From the NCBI GenBank assembly GCA_016711125.1, contig JADJTQ010000004.1, forward strand, positions 1-23,925: 23,925 nt of DNA, read 5' to 3'. Position numbers and translations under genes: made by a program. Below, piece by piece: positions 10,344 to 18,200 of this stretch. This DNA comes from Saprospiraceae bacterium (GTDB taxonomy: Bacteria > Bacteroidota > Bacteroidia > Chitinophagales > Saprospiraceae). The notes below the pieces were generated by a model. It was not told the origin of the DNA and searched no databases. It was given only the letters and a program-made list of their open reading frames with translations. How positions within the stretch are numbered: the stretch's first letter is position 1; the number at the start of each line of letters is the position of its first letter.

Positions 10344-11147
10344 ATGATCAATTTCGAACACAGCTCTATAACCGATGTTAACTACGCTCCTCCGGGAGTT
10401 ACCTTTTTATCGTTGAAGAGTTCCAATTTATTTGGACGTGGTGGGGTATCTGTCTATGTACCCCCCAGTGCAGTGGGCAAAAAAAACGTCCCTTATGTGA
10501 TCCTGCTTCATGGCGTATATGGCAGTCATTTCTCCTGGTTATATCAGGCTGGCGTACACCTGGTTTTGGAGCAGATGATCTTCGAAAAAAAAATAGATCC
10601 GTTCATTCTTGTGATGCCATCTGATGGTCTGACCGGTGATGGTAGTGGCTATCTGCCTCATTTGGAAAAAAATCATGAGAAATGGATTGTCGAAGATGTG
10701 ATCTCTGCCATCCATTATCATTTTGAGGAAATAGCTGAACAATCTTTGGCATTTATTAGTGGATTATCGATGGGAGGTTATGGTGCCCTCCGACTAGGAA
10801 TGAAATATCATGAAATTTTCAAAGGTATTTCTGCTCATTCATCGATTACCGATCTGGATGATTTACAGACCTTCATAGACGAAGACAGCCGCGGTCCTCT
10901 CAGTGATGACACGATCAGACAATCTGCAATCCTGACCAATGCCATTAAATACCAGGCGACACTGCCACCCCTACGATTCGATTGTGGTGCGGACGACCGC
11001 TTAATCGAATCAAATCGCAAATTGCATCAACAGTTATCTGATGCTGGGATAGAACATATTCATGAAGAATTTGAAGGCATTCATAATTATGAGTATTGGA
11101 CGAAACATATTGCCGACAGCTTCGCCTACTTCCAACAATTCCTCTAA
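10344..11147 (+). CDS. Alpha/beta-hydrolase esterase (esterase D / S-formylglutathione hydrolase-like family)
   Basis: Intact serine esterase of 267 aa. Oxyanion region: VPYVILLHGVYGSHFSW. Nucleophile elbow: SGLSMGGYGALRLGM (Ser of GLSMGG). Likely catalytic Asp in FDCGADDRLIESN and His in FEGIHNYEYWTKHI, matching the conserved GxHxxxYW end of this family. I chose ATG 10344 (MINFEHSS) over the in-frame ATG 10329, because the latter lies inside the IS inverted repeat. No signal peptide, so cytoplasmic. The IS end is 2 bp upstream, so the native promoter has probably been cut off, and expression would rely on the IS or be lost. Substrate unknown. Confidence 0.9.
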   Translation: MINFEHSSITDVNYAPPGVTFLSLKSSNLFGRGGVSVYVPPSAVGKKNVPYVILLHGVYGSHFSWLYQAGVHLVLEQMIFEKKIDPFILVMPSDGLTGDGSGYLPHLEKNHEKWIVEDVISAIHYHFEEIAEQSLAFISGLSMGGYGALRLGMKYHEIFKGISAHSSITDLDDLQTFIDEDSRGPLSDDTIRQSAILTNAIKYQATLPPLRFDCGADDRLIESNRKLHQQLSDAGIEHIHEEFEGIHNYEYWTKHIADSFAYFQQFL

Positions 11148-11192
11148 TCTATTTCGTGGAATTGTACTTTTCTGTGTCTATTCTAAAATCCT

Positions 11193-11451
11193 AAGTCGGA
11201 GTGGACTCCCAAGCCCATAGGGATTGGTAAGCTCACGACCTTTAAATTAAAGCGTAGGCCGGCACTTTGCTCCAGGCTTGGGAATCCCTAAAATCTAAGT
11301 CGGAGTGAGACCCCAAGCCCATAGGGATTGGTAAGCTCACGACCTTTAAATTAAAGCGCAGGCTGGCGCTTTGCTCCAGGTTTGGGAATCCTTAAATCCT
11401 AAGTTGGAGTGAGACTCCCAAGCCCATAGGGATTGGTAAGCTCACGACTTC
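11193..11451. repeat. Tandem repeat of 104-bp units, about 2.5 copies, hairpin-forming
   Basis: Units start at 11193, 11297 and 11401 (AAGTCGGAGTG or AAGTTGGAGTG), a constant 104-bp period; the third stops after about 51 bp at CTCACGACTT. Copies differ by a few substitutions and indels. Each full unit can fold: TCCCAAGCC (11207-11215) pairs with GGCTTGGGA (11275-11283), and a near-palindrome CTTTAAATTAAAG lies within. The array lies between the 3' ends of two convergent genes (esterase + and SDR -), where transcription would end. No open frame spans it. Confidence 0.88.
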
Positions 11452-11511
11452 GAATCTTAAAAACTGTTCGAACTTCCAAGCTACTATTACATAAGGCAAG
11501 AAGTCATTTTT

Positions 11512-12115
11512 CTATTCGTATATTCGAATGATTTCGCCATTTATCTTACCCATCACACTGCGAACATACCCGTTAACTACCTTTGCCATGGGGATCGGAT
11601 TATGTCCGGGAAATAAATCTTTGTATTTTTCATAAGCATCCTCAACCACACCCAGAGAAACCACATTAATCCGAATGCCATTTTCCATTTCCAAAGCGGC
11701 TGCCTTCCCAAAGCTTATGGATGGCTCCGTTCACCATTGCAGCACTGGTGGTTTTAACCACTGGGTCGTCAGCTAAAATACCGGTTGAAAGAGTGATTGA
11801 ACCTTTTGGATTCAAGTAATGCTGCCCGATTCGAACAAGATTAACTTGTCCCATCAATTTGCTTTTCAGGCCGATATAAAAATCATCTTCCGTTAATTGA
11901 TTAAAATCCGCCCATTTGGCCTCTCCAGCGACATTAACTATCTCATCCAACTTTCCAACTTTCTCAAACATAGATTTAATCGAATTACTATTGCTTATAT
12001 CAACTGTCACATCGCCCCTGGTCCGACCTGCTATCAGAATCTCATTTTCTTTCAAAAAATGCGAAGAGACAACTTTTCCAATGGTTCCGTTTCCCCCAAT
12101 TATCAGTATTTTCAT
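11512..12115 (-). CDS. Short-chain dehydrogenase/reductase of the short (about 200 aa) class, one frameshift
   Basis: Rossmann-fold oxidoreductase. ATG at 12115 gives MKILIIGGNGTIGKVVSSHF with the nucleotide-binding GGNGTIG, then GRTRGDVTVDISNSNSIKSM and VNVAGEAKWADFNQLTEDDF; LKSKLMGQVNLVRIGQHYL and GSITLSTGILADDP follow. A frame change near 11690-11710 joins MVNGAIHSFGKAAALEMENG to IRINVVSLGVVEDAYEKY and the C-terminus at 11512. The classic YxxxK pair is not visible where expected (SAAMVNGAIHSFGKAAA), which matches a subgroup of small SDRs with an atypical active site. Reaction unknown. It is probably read on its own, with about 95 bp to the next gene. Confidence 0.82.
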
Positions 12116-12209
12116 CGATTCACTTTTATTTTAATAAATGTCTTTTGTTGATATTTCAGAATGTGCCTAAATTAAAGGCTGTCTCTAGTCAGCATATGTG
12201 AACCCATAT

Positions 12210-13426
12210 TTAAAGGATATTATTAATCCGAAAGGTCCTTAGTACGATAAAAAGTGCTGCAATAGTCAACATCGAAGCGGCCAGAAAAGGGGCTCCGGGA
12301 AAATAGATCGAAGCGCCATGATTGGTGAAATAATAAAACAAACTGGTCATCATAACCGGTCCGATGATGGTGGTCACACTGACCAAACTGGTTAAACCAC
12401 CCTGTAGTTCTCCTTGTTCACGAGCCGGAACCTGACCTGCCATGATACCTGGATGGTGGGCCCGGCCAGCCCCCAAGGCTGAGGGAATAATGAAGATCAA
12501 CATCAAAAAGCCCGATGGTGCAAAGGCAAATAAAATAAATGCCAGAGCATAGAGGGAAAGCCCTACAAAGACTGCTCGCTTCTGACCAAGTTTTGGTACC
12601 AGAACTCGAATGAGCCCACCTTGCACTAAGGCAATCATAAGGCCGACCACGCCTAGTGAAAAACCCACTTGAGCTTCATTCCAACTAAATTTTTCCATCG
12701 TATAATATGACCAGGTGCTTTGGGTTGCGAATCCTGCCAAATTGAGCAAAAGCATAGTACCAATCAGTCCGATGATCACCGGATACTTTCTCAGACGCAA
12801 GAGGGAACCTGCTGGATTTGCCCGTTTCCATTCAAAAGACCTACGATTTTCCGGTGGTAACGATTCTGGTAAAACAAAATATCCATACAGCCAGTTAACT
12901 AAAACCAGTCCGGCTGCGGCAAAAAATGGCACTCTGGCACCATACTGGCCGAGGAGGCCTCCGATAACTGGGCCAATGATAAATCCCAGACCAAAAGCTG
13001 CTCCAATCAATCCAAAATTTTGTGCTCTTTTTCGGGTGAACTAACATCCGCAATATAAGCTGATGCGGTTGTAAAACTTGCACCGGTAATACCGGAAATA
13101 ATTCTTCCGATAAACAACCAGAGAATGGTTGGCGACAATGCCATTAAAATATAGTCAATTCCATAACCGAAAAGAGCAAATAGCAGGACCGGCCTCCTAC
13201 CAAATTTGTCACTTAGGCCACCGAGTATGGGAGCAAATGTAAATTGCATAATAGCAAAGGAAAACATCAGCTAGCCTCCATAACGGGCCGCCTCACTAAT
13301 GCTGCCACTAATTAACTGAGAAATTAAAGTGGGCAAAACCGGTATAATAATTCCGAGGCCAATCACATCGAGAAGAATCGTAAAAAAAATAAAGGTTAAA
13401 GCCCTGCTTTCATTTCCGGTGGTCAT
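12210..13426 (-). pseudogene. TetA-like MFS drug exporter with amber codon and frameshifts
   Basis: Twelve-helix major facilitator of the TetA/DHA1 group, which exports drugs in exchange for protons. ATG at 13426 gives a first helix (LTFIFFTILLDVIGLGIIIP). At 13271-13273 a TAG stands where the family has Trp (GGWLM), a nonsense codon in frame. Motif A: LGGLSDKFGRRPVLLF. Then GRIISGITGASFTTASAYIA. A lost base near 13030 breaks EKRAQNFGLIGAAFGLGFII; motif C: GFIIGPVIGGLLGQYG. A local two-step frame patch near 12440-12480 alters LGGLAGPTIQGIMAG. Reconstructed length is about 405 aa. The start is 8 bp after the nucleotidyltransferase stop, so they form one operon. Resistance to a named drug cannot be inferred. 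Confidence 0.85.
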
Positions 13427-13434
13427 AATTTAGA

Positions 13435-14012
13435 TTAATCGGAAGTATTAAAGTCAATATCTTTTAAAATACCATTGTGGTCCAATTCTAATTCCAAGAC
13501 ATATTCCTCGTTGTTCAAAATGATTTTACGTGCTCCTTCATCTGAAATCGGGAGGCCTTCCAAATCGCCAAAAAAAGACTCCCCAAATATCACCGGGTGT
13601 CCCCTCTTGCCCTGAAATGTAGGAATGATTATGCGGTTTATCGATTTTTCCGACTCAAAAACTTCAATCAATCGATCATAGTCATTGGTGGTGAGATGAG
13701 GTAAATCACCTAGACAAATCATGCATCTATCGATTTGCCCGAGGTCTTTAACGCCTTTGCCAATGGAAGTACTCATACCTTTCTCATAATCATCGTTGTG
13801 GACAAACTGGACTTTGTCCAGACCTGCAAGCATTTCTTCAATCACCGCAGTCTGATAACCGGTGACAACCAGCACCTCCCTCACTTTTGAACGGCAAATC
13901 GACTCAACTACCCTCCGTATCATGGGTACGCCATCGATCAGACGCAGTAACTTATTTTCTTTGCCATATCTTTTGAGAGTCCGGCAGCGAGTACGATGGC
14001 AGCTATTTCCAT
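13435..14012 (-). CDS. MobA/MocA-like NTP transferase, one frameshift
   Basis: Nucleotidyltransferase of the type that activates molybdopterin with CTP or GTP; related members act on other substrates. ATG at 14012 gives MEIAAIVLAAGLSK, the N-terminal LAAGxSxR signature, then a one-base loss near 13978 before RYGKENKLLRLIDGVPMIRR. Further motifs: VREVLVVTGYQTAVIEEML, the metal-binding GDLP in RCMICLGDLPHLT, and the family GHPVIF in KRGHPVIFGESFF. The C-terminus is LDHNGILKDIDFNT. Length is about 192 aa, normal. It sits between the BNR protein and the MFS exporter, 42 bp after one and 8 bp before the other. No other molybdenum-cofactor gene is in view, so substrate is open. Confidence 0.85.
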
Positions 14013-14054
14013 AGTATTAAATATACCAGAGCCAGGTTTCGTGTAGCCGCTGAT

Positions 14055-14907
14055 TCATTGAGTAGACAAATGTATTAAGACGGAATGGATCGGAGGTAAA
14101 AAGGACTGACTATGAACCCAATGAGTTCCATTATCAAAAGATACAAAGAGGTTTCCGGTAGTGGTACCAAAAGCCATGAGACCTTCAACCCTATCAAAAG
14201 CATGGCGAAAAACCAAGTCGAAACAGTGTTCCTGAGGAAGACCCGCAGTCTCTTTTTCCAGGTTTTTCCTCCATCCTCCGTCATGCAAACTACCAGATGC
14301 AAGTCTTTGGCGACCCGTTGATCATCGCTTTCAGCTGGTATGATCCAAGCGTTAAGAGGGTTATGATCATCAATAGTAATCGGAAAACCATACCTACCAT
14401 AACCATCCTCTGGTGTGACGTCTTGCCAATGATCACCACCATCATGGCTTACAAATACCCCACAATGATTCTGCTGCCAGATTGTATTGGGATACGATTG
14501 ACAGATTTTAATTGGCAAAGTGAATGATTAAGTTGGAAGCTGTAGCCATAGTCCGTGCTCTCAAACAAACCACCAGGTTCGGTGCCAATCCAGAGTTTTT
14601 TCTGTGAGGGATGATAATACCCACTCCAAATCAGCCGAAGAGTGGCGGGTTTTCCCGTATTGATATAACTATCCTCCGGATATAACGGTGCGGCAACTTC
14701 CTCCCACTGACGACAATCTTTCGACCGAAATAGCTTGGGGCCCCAATGTTTCATCGAGAGTCCTACCCAATAGGTTTCGTGGATTGAATCGAAATATAAC
14801 AGAGAGACCGGCAGACCTTTAAATTGCACTGACACCAGGCGCAGAGTCGAATCTTCAACTTCGTAAATACAGAGACCTTTAGTGGTGCCTAGTAATATTT
14901 GATGCAT
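14055..14907 (-). pseudogene. BNR/sialidase-like beta-propeller protein with internal deletion and frameshifts
   Basis: Repeat protein of the group often labelled exo-alpha-sialidase or WD40/YVTN/BNR-like; no enzyme activity is proven. ATG at 14907 (MHQILLGTTKGLCIYEVED), then MKHWGPKLFRSKDCRQWEEV, KLWIGTEPGGLFESTDYGYS and FQLNHSL. Here the expected segment with the FGGG.D.PGIHSI-like region is absent, and sequence resumes at ICQSYPNTIWQQNHCGVFVS with Asp-boxes (SHDGGDHW, TEDGGKTW). A one-base change near 14265 leads to GLPQEHCFDLVFRHAFDRVE and AFGTTTGNLFVSFDNGTHW. About 60-80 residues seem to be missing at 14515-14530. It lies 37 bp after the 80-aa gene and 42 bp before the nucleotidyltransferase, probably in one operon. 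Confidence 0.75.
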
Positions 14908-15250
14908 ATCTTTTAATAAACCCCCAAGGTTGTTGCCTCGTTCTCTAGGATTTCCAATAATTATTTGCAGCTGCTATAGTTGCGAATTCAATGGCTACCG
15001 TCTGTCCTATCGCAATTAGCATTGCCGGATCATTGGCATAATTTGGTCGCAGCTGTTCACGAATGACGGGATCGGGTTGCGTTACTTTGATAATTAATCG
15101 TGCCATCTTTACGGCAAGCTGTCGTCCTTCTTCCGGCGAATTTGTCAACAACGAATTGTTCGGTATCAATTGAATCTGGTCTGTCATTTTATTATTTTTA
15201 TTAATTACTACTTCTTTTTTCGTACTACAGGAACTGTACGCTTCCTCTCA
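14695..15250. repeat. Direct duplication, copy A (partner 16142-16812)
   Basis: Covers the first 70 codons of the BNR gene, the whole 80-aa gene and the tail of the 50-aa frame. It matches copy B almost base for base, apart from the 115-bp gain in B. The BNR part shows no difference by eye; the 80-aa part shows about a dozen. Left of 14695 identity falls abruptly to roughly 70 percent, while right of about 15245 it fades. Confidence 0.9.
14945..15187 (-). CDS. Conserved 80-aa protein of unknown function, copy A
   Basis: Intact small protein (MTDQIQLIPNNSLLTNSPEE to TIAAANNYWKS). No signal peptide or clear transmembrane segment; it looks like a soluble, mostly helical protein with basic residues in the middle (VKMARLIIKVTQ). 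I do not recognise the family. It differs from copy B (16507-16749) at only three residues (N16D, E19D, A73V), although silent changes also exist, which suggests that the protein is under selection. It lies 20 bp after the 50-aa frame and 37 bp before the BNR gene, so it is probably co-transcribed with both. Confidence 0.75.
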   Translation of the reverse strand: MTDQIQLIPNNSLLTNSPEEGRQLAVKMARLIIKVTQPDPVIREQLRPNYANDPAMLIAIGQTVAIEFATIAAANNYWKS

Positions 15251-15360
15251 TACAAAGGCAAATGCCCATGTTTCCGTAAATACTCCATTATATAATCGAG
15301 ACCTGATATTGCTCTATGAAGTCGAGTGGCCGAAGTCATAAAGAGGCTGATGTGCTGCAT
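15208..15360 (-). CDS. Possible 50-aa protein at the head of the BNR operon
   Basis: ATG at 15360, TAG at 15208-15210: starts MQHISLFMTSATRLHRAISG and ends in a basic tail (YERKRTVPVVRKKK). It lies 20 bp before the 80-aa gene. The basic tail is also present upstream of copy B (about 16770-16810, ending RKRTVPLVRKKK), with one amino-acid change there, but the N-terminal part is not. This partial conservation supports a real small gene, but with only two related copies the case is modest. Function unknown. Confidence 0.45.
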   Translation of the reverse strand: MQHISLFMTSATRLHRAISGLDYIMEYLRKHGHLPLYERKRTVPVVRKKK

Positions 15361-15385
15361 GATGATAAACCCCGTATTTTTTGAT

Positions 15386-15601
15386 CTAAGCGTAAATTAA
15401 TTTTCCCTTAGGTTTAGGAATTTCCCTTCCTAAAGATTTTGCGATTTCAATCCATTCTTGGACAACTGCTTGGGCGTTTTTAATCGCTTCTTCATAAGTC
15501 TTACCATCGGCCATACATCCGGGAAGCTCGGGCACTTCTACCAAAAAATTTAGATCTTTTTCGCTCCAATAAATGATCATTTCATATTTTATATCCGCCA
15601 T
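15386..15601 (-). CDS. hicB: HicB-family antitoxin
   Basis: Intact 71-aa protein with the HicB partial RNase H-like fold: YEMIIYWSEKDLNFLVEVPE, then LPGCMADGKTYEEAIKNAQ and VVQEWIEIAKSLGREIPKPK. It neutralises HicA by direct binding. The short form lacks a C-terminal DNA-binding domain, as is common in Bacteroidota. Its ATG (15601) follows the HicA stop codon with no spacer, so the pair is translated from one mRNA. The pair sits between the two copies of the duplicated region. Confidence 0.9.
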   Translation of the reverse strand: MADIKYEMIIYWSEKDLNFLVEVPELPGCMADGKTYEEAIKNAQAVVQEWIEIAKSLGREIPKPKGKLIYA

Positions 15602-15853
15602 CTAATCAATTTTTAAGCCATGTTTAGTTATTATTTCCCGGATTTGTTTCACTTGATAATTTTTAGCTAGTCCGCCAATTTCTTGAATATTGATGATTTC
15701 CGGAATTTCATCTTTGAAGAAAATATGATGGCTGCCCTTTACTCTTTCGAAAAAACCCAGTTTGATTAACAATCGCTTTAGTTCATTAAACTTAATATTG
15801 GCATCTGAGGTTCCTGAAAGTATTTTTATTAGCAGCTTCTCCTATGTGCCCAT
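15602..15853 (-). pseudogene. hicA: HicA-family mRNA interferase toxin, N-terminus disrupted by a stop codon
   Basis: Toxin that cleaves mRNA, paired with HicB. The body is clear: KILSGTSDANIKFNELKRLL, IKLGFFERVKGSHHIFFKD with the conserved catalytic-histidine GSHHIF motif, then IINIQEIGGLAKNYQVKQIR and EIITKHGLKID, TAG at 15602-15604. Length is about 83 aa from ATG 15853, usual for the extended HicA class. From that ATG the reading is M-G-T-stop (TAG at 15842-15844), then EKLLIKIL in the same frame. The stop needs either a base error or an alternative start further in, yet no ATG or GTG lies before the conserved part. The toxin may therefore be inactive, or the stop may be a sequence error. 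Confidence 0.8.
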
Positions 15854-15904
15854 AGTTCAAATATAACTTTTTGGAATGATTTCAAACTTTGCTCAAGGAG
15901 ACCT

Positions 15905-16469
15905 AACAGTCTGTTGAGTCGAATGCGGCCCGGCAAACCCTGGACTTGCCGGGTCGGGCGATGCCACAGTGATTCATTAAGTTGGAAGCCAGCACCATTT
16001 CCATACTTTCAAATAAGCCACCGGGTTCGGTACCGATCCAAAGTCTTTGATGTTTCGGATGATAATAGCCGCTCCAGATGAGACGAAGCGTTGCTGGTTT
16101 TCCAGCATCAATTAAGCTGCCTTCGGGATAGAGTGGGAAGAAACTTCCTCCCACTGACGACAATCTTTCGACCGAAATAGCTTGGGGCCCCAATGTTTCA
16201 TCGAGAGTCCTACCCAATAGGTTTCGTGGATTGAATCGAAATATAACAGAGAGACCGGCAGACCTTTAAATTGCACTGACACCAGGCGCAGAGTCGAATC
16301 TTCAACTTCGTAAATACAGAGACCTTTAGTGGTGCCTAGGAGGCTGTTGAAATACTCACCTCGCGCTGATTAGTAAAAAATAGATACTTACTATAACATG
16401 ATGCAGCCGTTCTCGCCGTTCCTGGTTTTGTTGATCCTCAGTCAGTTATCCTAGTAATATTTGATGCAT
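15905..16469 (-). pseudogene. Second, truncated copy of the BNR propeller gene
   Basis: Paralogue of 14055-14907. The would-be ATG is at 16469, but the 110-bp insertion interrupts the frame after about five codons. The remaining N-terminal part is identical to copy A up to 16142; it then becomes a diverged paralogue: LIDAGKPATLRLIWSGYYHP, RLWIGTEPGGLFES and, one frame over, GAGFQLNESLWHRP. Homology stops near 15905-15940, so the C-terminal half is missing. It cannot be translated as it stands. The diverged half keeps the ESLWHRP region where copy A has its deletion. Confidence 0.85.
16340..16449. mobile_element. 110-bp insertion flanked by a 5-bp target duplication (CCTAG)
   Basis: Copy A reads GGTGCCTAGTAATATT. 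In copy B the same site reads GGTGCCTAG, then 110 extra bases, then CCTAGTAATATT. CCTAG is thus duplicated at 16335-16339 and 16450-16454, the mark of transposition. The insert starts GAGGCTGTTGAAATACTC, an end sequence resembling that of several IS families, and finishes CAGTCAGTTAT. The two ends are not good inverted repeats of each other, so it could be a MITE, a deleted IS or a one-ended remnant. It holds no gene. Confidence 0.75.
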
Positions 16470-16506
16470 ATCTTTTAATAAACCCCCAAGGTTATTGCCT
16501 CGTTCT

Positions 16507-16749
16507 CTAGGATTTCCAATAATTATTTGCAACTGCTATAGTTGCGAATTCAATGGCTACCGTCTGTCCTATCGCAATTAGCATCGCCGGATCATTGGCA
16601 TAATTTGGTCGCAGCTGTTCACGAATGACGGGATCGGGTTGCGTTACTTTGATAATTAATCGTGCCATCTTTACGGCAAGCTGTCGTCCGTCTTCCGGCG
16701 AATCTGTCAGCAACGAATTGTTAGGGATCAATTGAATCTGGTCTGTCAT
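16507..16749 (-). CDS. Conserved 80-aa protein of unknown function, copy B
   Basis: Intact paralogue of the protein at 14945-15187, with D16, D19 and V73 in place of N, E and A. Its downstream BNR partner is broken, while its own frame is undamaged. Spacing to that partner's ATG (37 bp) is unchanged. Function unknown. Confidence 0.7.
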   Translation of the reverse strand: MTDQIQLIPNNSLLTDSPEDGRQLAVKMARLIIKVTQPDPVIREQLRPNYANDPAMLIAIGQTVAIEFATIAVANNYWKS

Positions 16750-16991
16750 TTTATTATTTTTATTAATTACTACTTCTTTTTTCGTACCAAAGGAACTGTA
16801 CGCTTCCTCCCTGATAAAGGAAATATGCCACTGACTGCCACTGTCTATTTATGCAAGAGCTTAAACTCAAAAATTCGAATTTAGAACTAGTCAAAAGTTC
16901 TCACAAATAGACATATTTAATCAGTAGATAATAAGGAATACTACTTTTCAGTGCGGCTACTTCATATCCTGACCTCAAACAACACTTCATG

Positions 16992-18076
16992 TTAACCGGC
17001 AGATTCTGCGGCAATATCAAAAGGCTAATCGCAATATTCGTCACTTCCTGCATAGCACCCGAGGTATTGGAGAGCACTACGATCACCGTCTTCTCAGCCG
17101 GTAGTAACATTAAAAACGTTGAAGCACCAGTTTGTGTACCATTGTGCCCAAATACATTGCCGTACTTCGGGTTTTCACCATAAAGATACCATCCAAAACC
17201 ATAGGCATTTCCATCATATTGTAGATCGGGTAATTCCACCATAATTTGCAATGTCTCAGCCTTGATCAACGTATTTGCCAAAATAGCATTGCCAAATTTA
17301 AGTACATCCGAAACCGAGGAATACACTCCTCCTCCCGGGATCCGGTCGCTCAGATTAGTAGCGTCCGTTTTCCTGATCTTCCCTTTGGAGTTTCTATGGT
17401 AGGTCTCGGCTTTGTTCTTTACAAATTCATCCGTGTACTCGATTCCGGTTTCGGTCATCGCCGCTTTATCCCAAATATTCTTCTGTAAATAGTCAGTATA
17501 AGTGAGGCCTGATATCTTTTCGATAACTTGCCCAAGTAGTACATATCCATAGGTGCTATAATGAAACTCCTGACCTGGAGTGGATATGAGAGCCCGATCC
17601 TGAAAGATCGCAACCGCGTCGGTCAGAGAGCCATAGTTGATCTTGTTTTCTCTTTCCCCGTCAGACTGATATCCGTCCAGGCCTGACGAATGTTGCAGAA
17701 GATGACGGATGGTTATCGTGCCCTCCTTTTTCATTGGAAACCCGGGTAAATAGGTCTGAATAGACTCATCCAATTCCAATAATCCCGATTCATAGAGTTG
17801 CATAATGGCGATGGCCGTCATAGACTTGGTGATCGAAGCCAACCGCGACAGAGTCGTAGCCTTAAATTCAATCTCTTTTTCCAGATCGGCAAAGCCAGCC
17901 CCACCCATCCACTTGACCTGATCACCAACTAAAAAGCCTCCTGCTATACCGGCACATTGGTTTTCATCGATTGCTTTCTGCAGTAAATGATTTGCTTTAG
18001 TTTGATAGGTAGCCTCCTGACCATAAATATGAATGCTTTGCAGGAGCATTGCAATACACAATATTAAAATCTTCAT
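16992..18076 (-). CDS. Secreted serine hydrolase, beta-lactamase/LACTB-like (PF00144), late frameshift
   Basis: Class C beta-lactamase-fold hydrolase. Signal peptide MKILILCIAMLLQSIHIYGQ, so periplasmic or exported. Nucleophile motif SxxK: RLASITKSMTAIAIMQLYES. Second motif is Y-S-T (HYSTYGYVLLGQVIEKISG) rather than the more common YxN; the YST form resembles that of LACTB-type proteins. HxG-type motif: FGHNGTQTGASTFLMLL. Near 17022 a lost base shifts the frame; restoring it gives SLLDIAAESAG and a TAA at 16992-16994, a natural family end. Without it the frame runs on to 16901 with an unrelated 30-residue tail. The substrate could be peptides or esters; beta-lactam hydrolysis is not established. 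It lies 124 bp after the pentapeptide gene. Confidence 0.88.
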
Positions 18077-18200
18077 TTTTGTCTCAAAGTATGTACTCGT
18101 TACTTTATGCCAAAGGTATTTTAGTCGCAGGTCTTATCCGGGGCAAATCATTGGTCTTTCCTGTCATCACTGATGAAATTGATAGCCGTGTGTCGCAGCA

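Larger units (their letters stand above)
16142..16812. repeat. Direct duplication, copy B (partner 14695-15250)
   Basis: Same content and orientation as copy A, offset by 1,447 bp before the insertion and 1,562 bp after it; the difference is exactly the 115-bp insertion plus target duplication at 16340-16454. Confidence 0.9.

Noticed and set aside
8235..10348. Target-site duplication of the IS1634-like element
   Set aside because: Bases outside the two repeats do not match over 4-6 bp, so no duplication can be claimed.
11193..11451. CRISPR array
   Set aside because: The units are 104 bp and nearly identical over their whole length, with no alternation of short repeats and unique spacers.
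13271..15844. TAG codon reassigned to an amino acid
   Set aside because: TAG interrupts two genes (13271-13273, 15842-15844), but it is also the natural stop of hicA, of the repaired fecR, of the AraC remnant and of the 50-aa frame. Recoding is not supported.
16901..16991. Extended C-terminus of the serine hydrolase
   Set aside because: The tail is unlike the family. One restored base gives DIAAESAG and a stop at 16992, the expected end.
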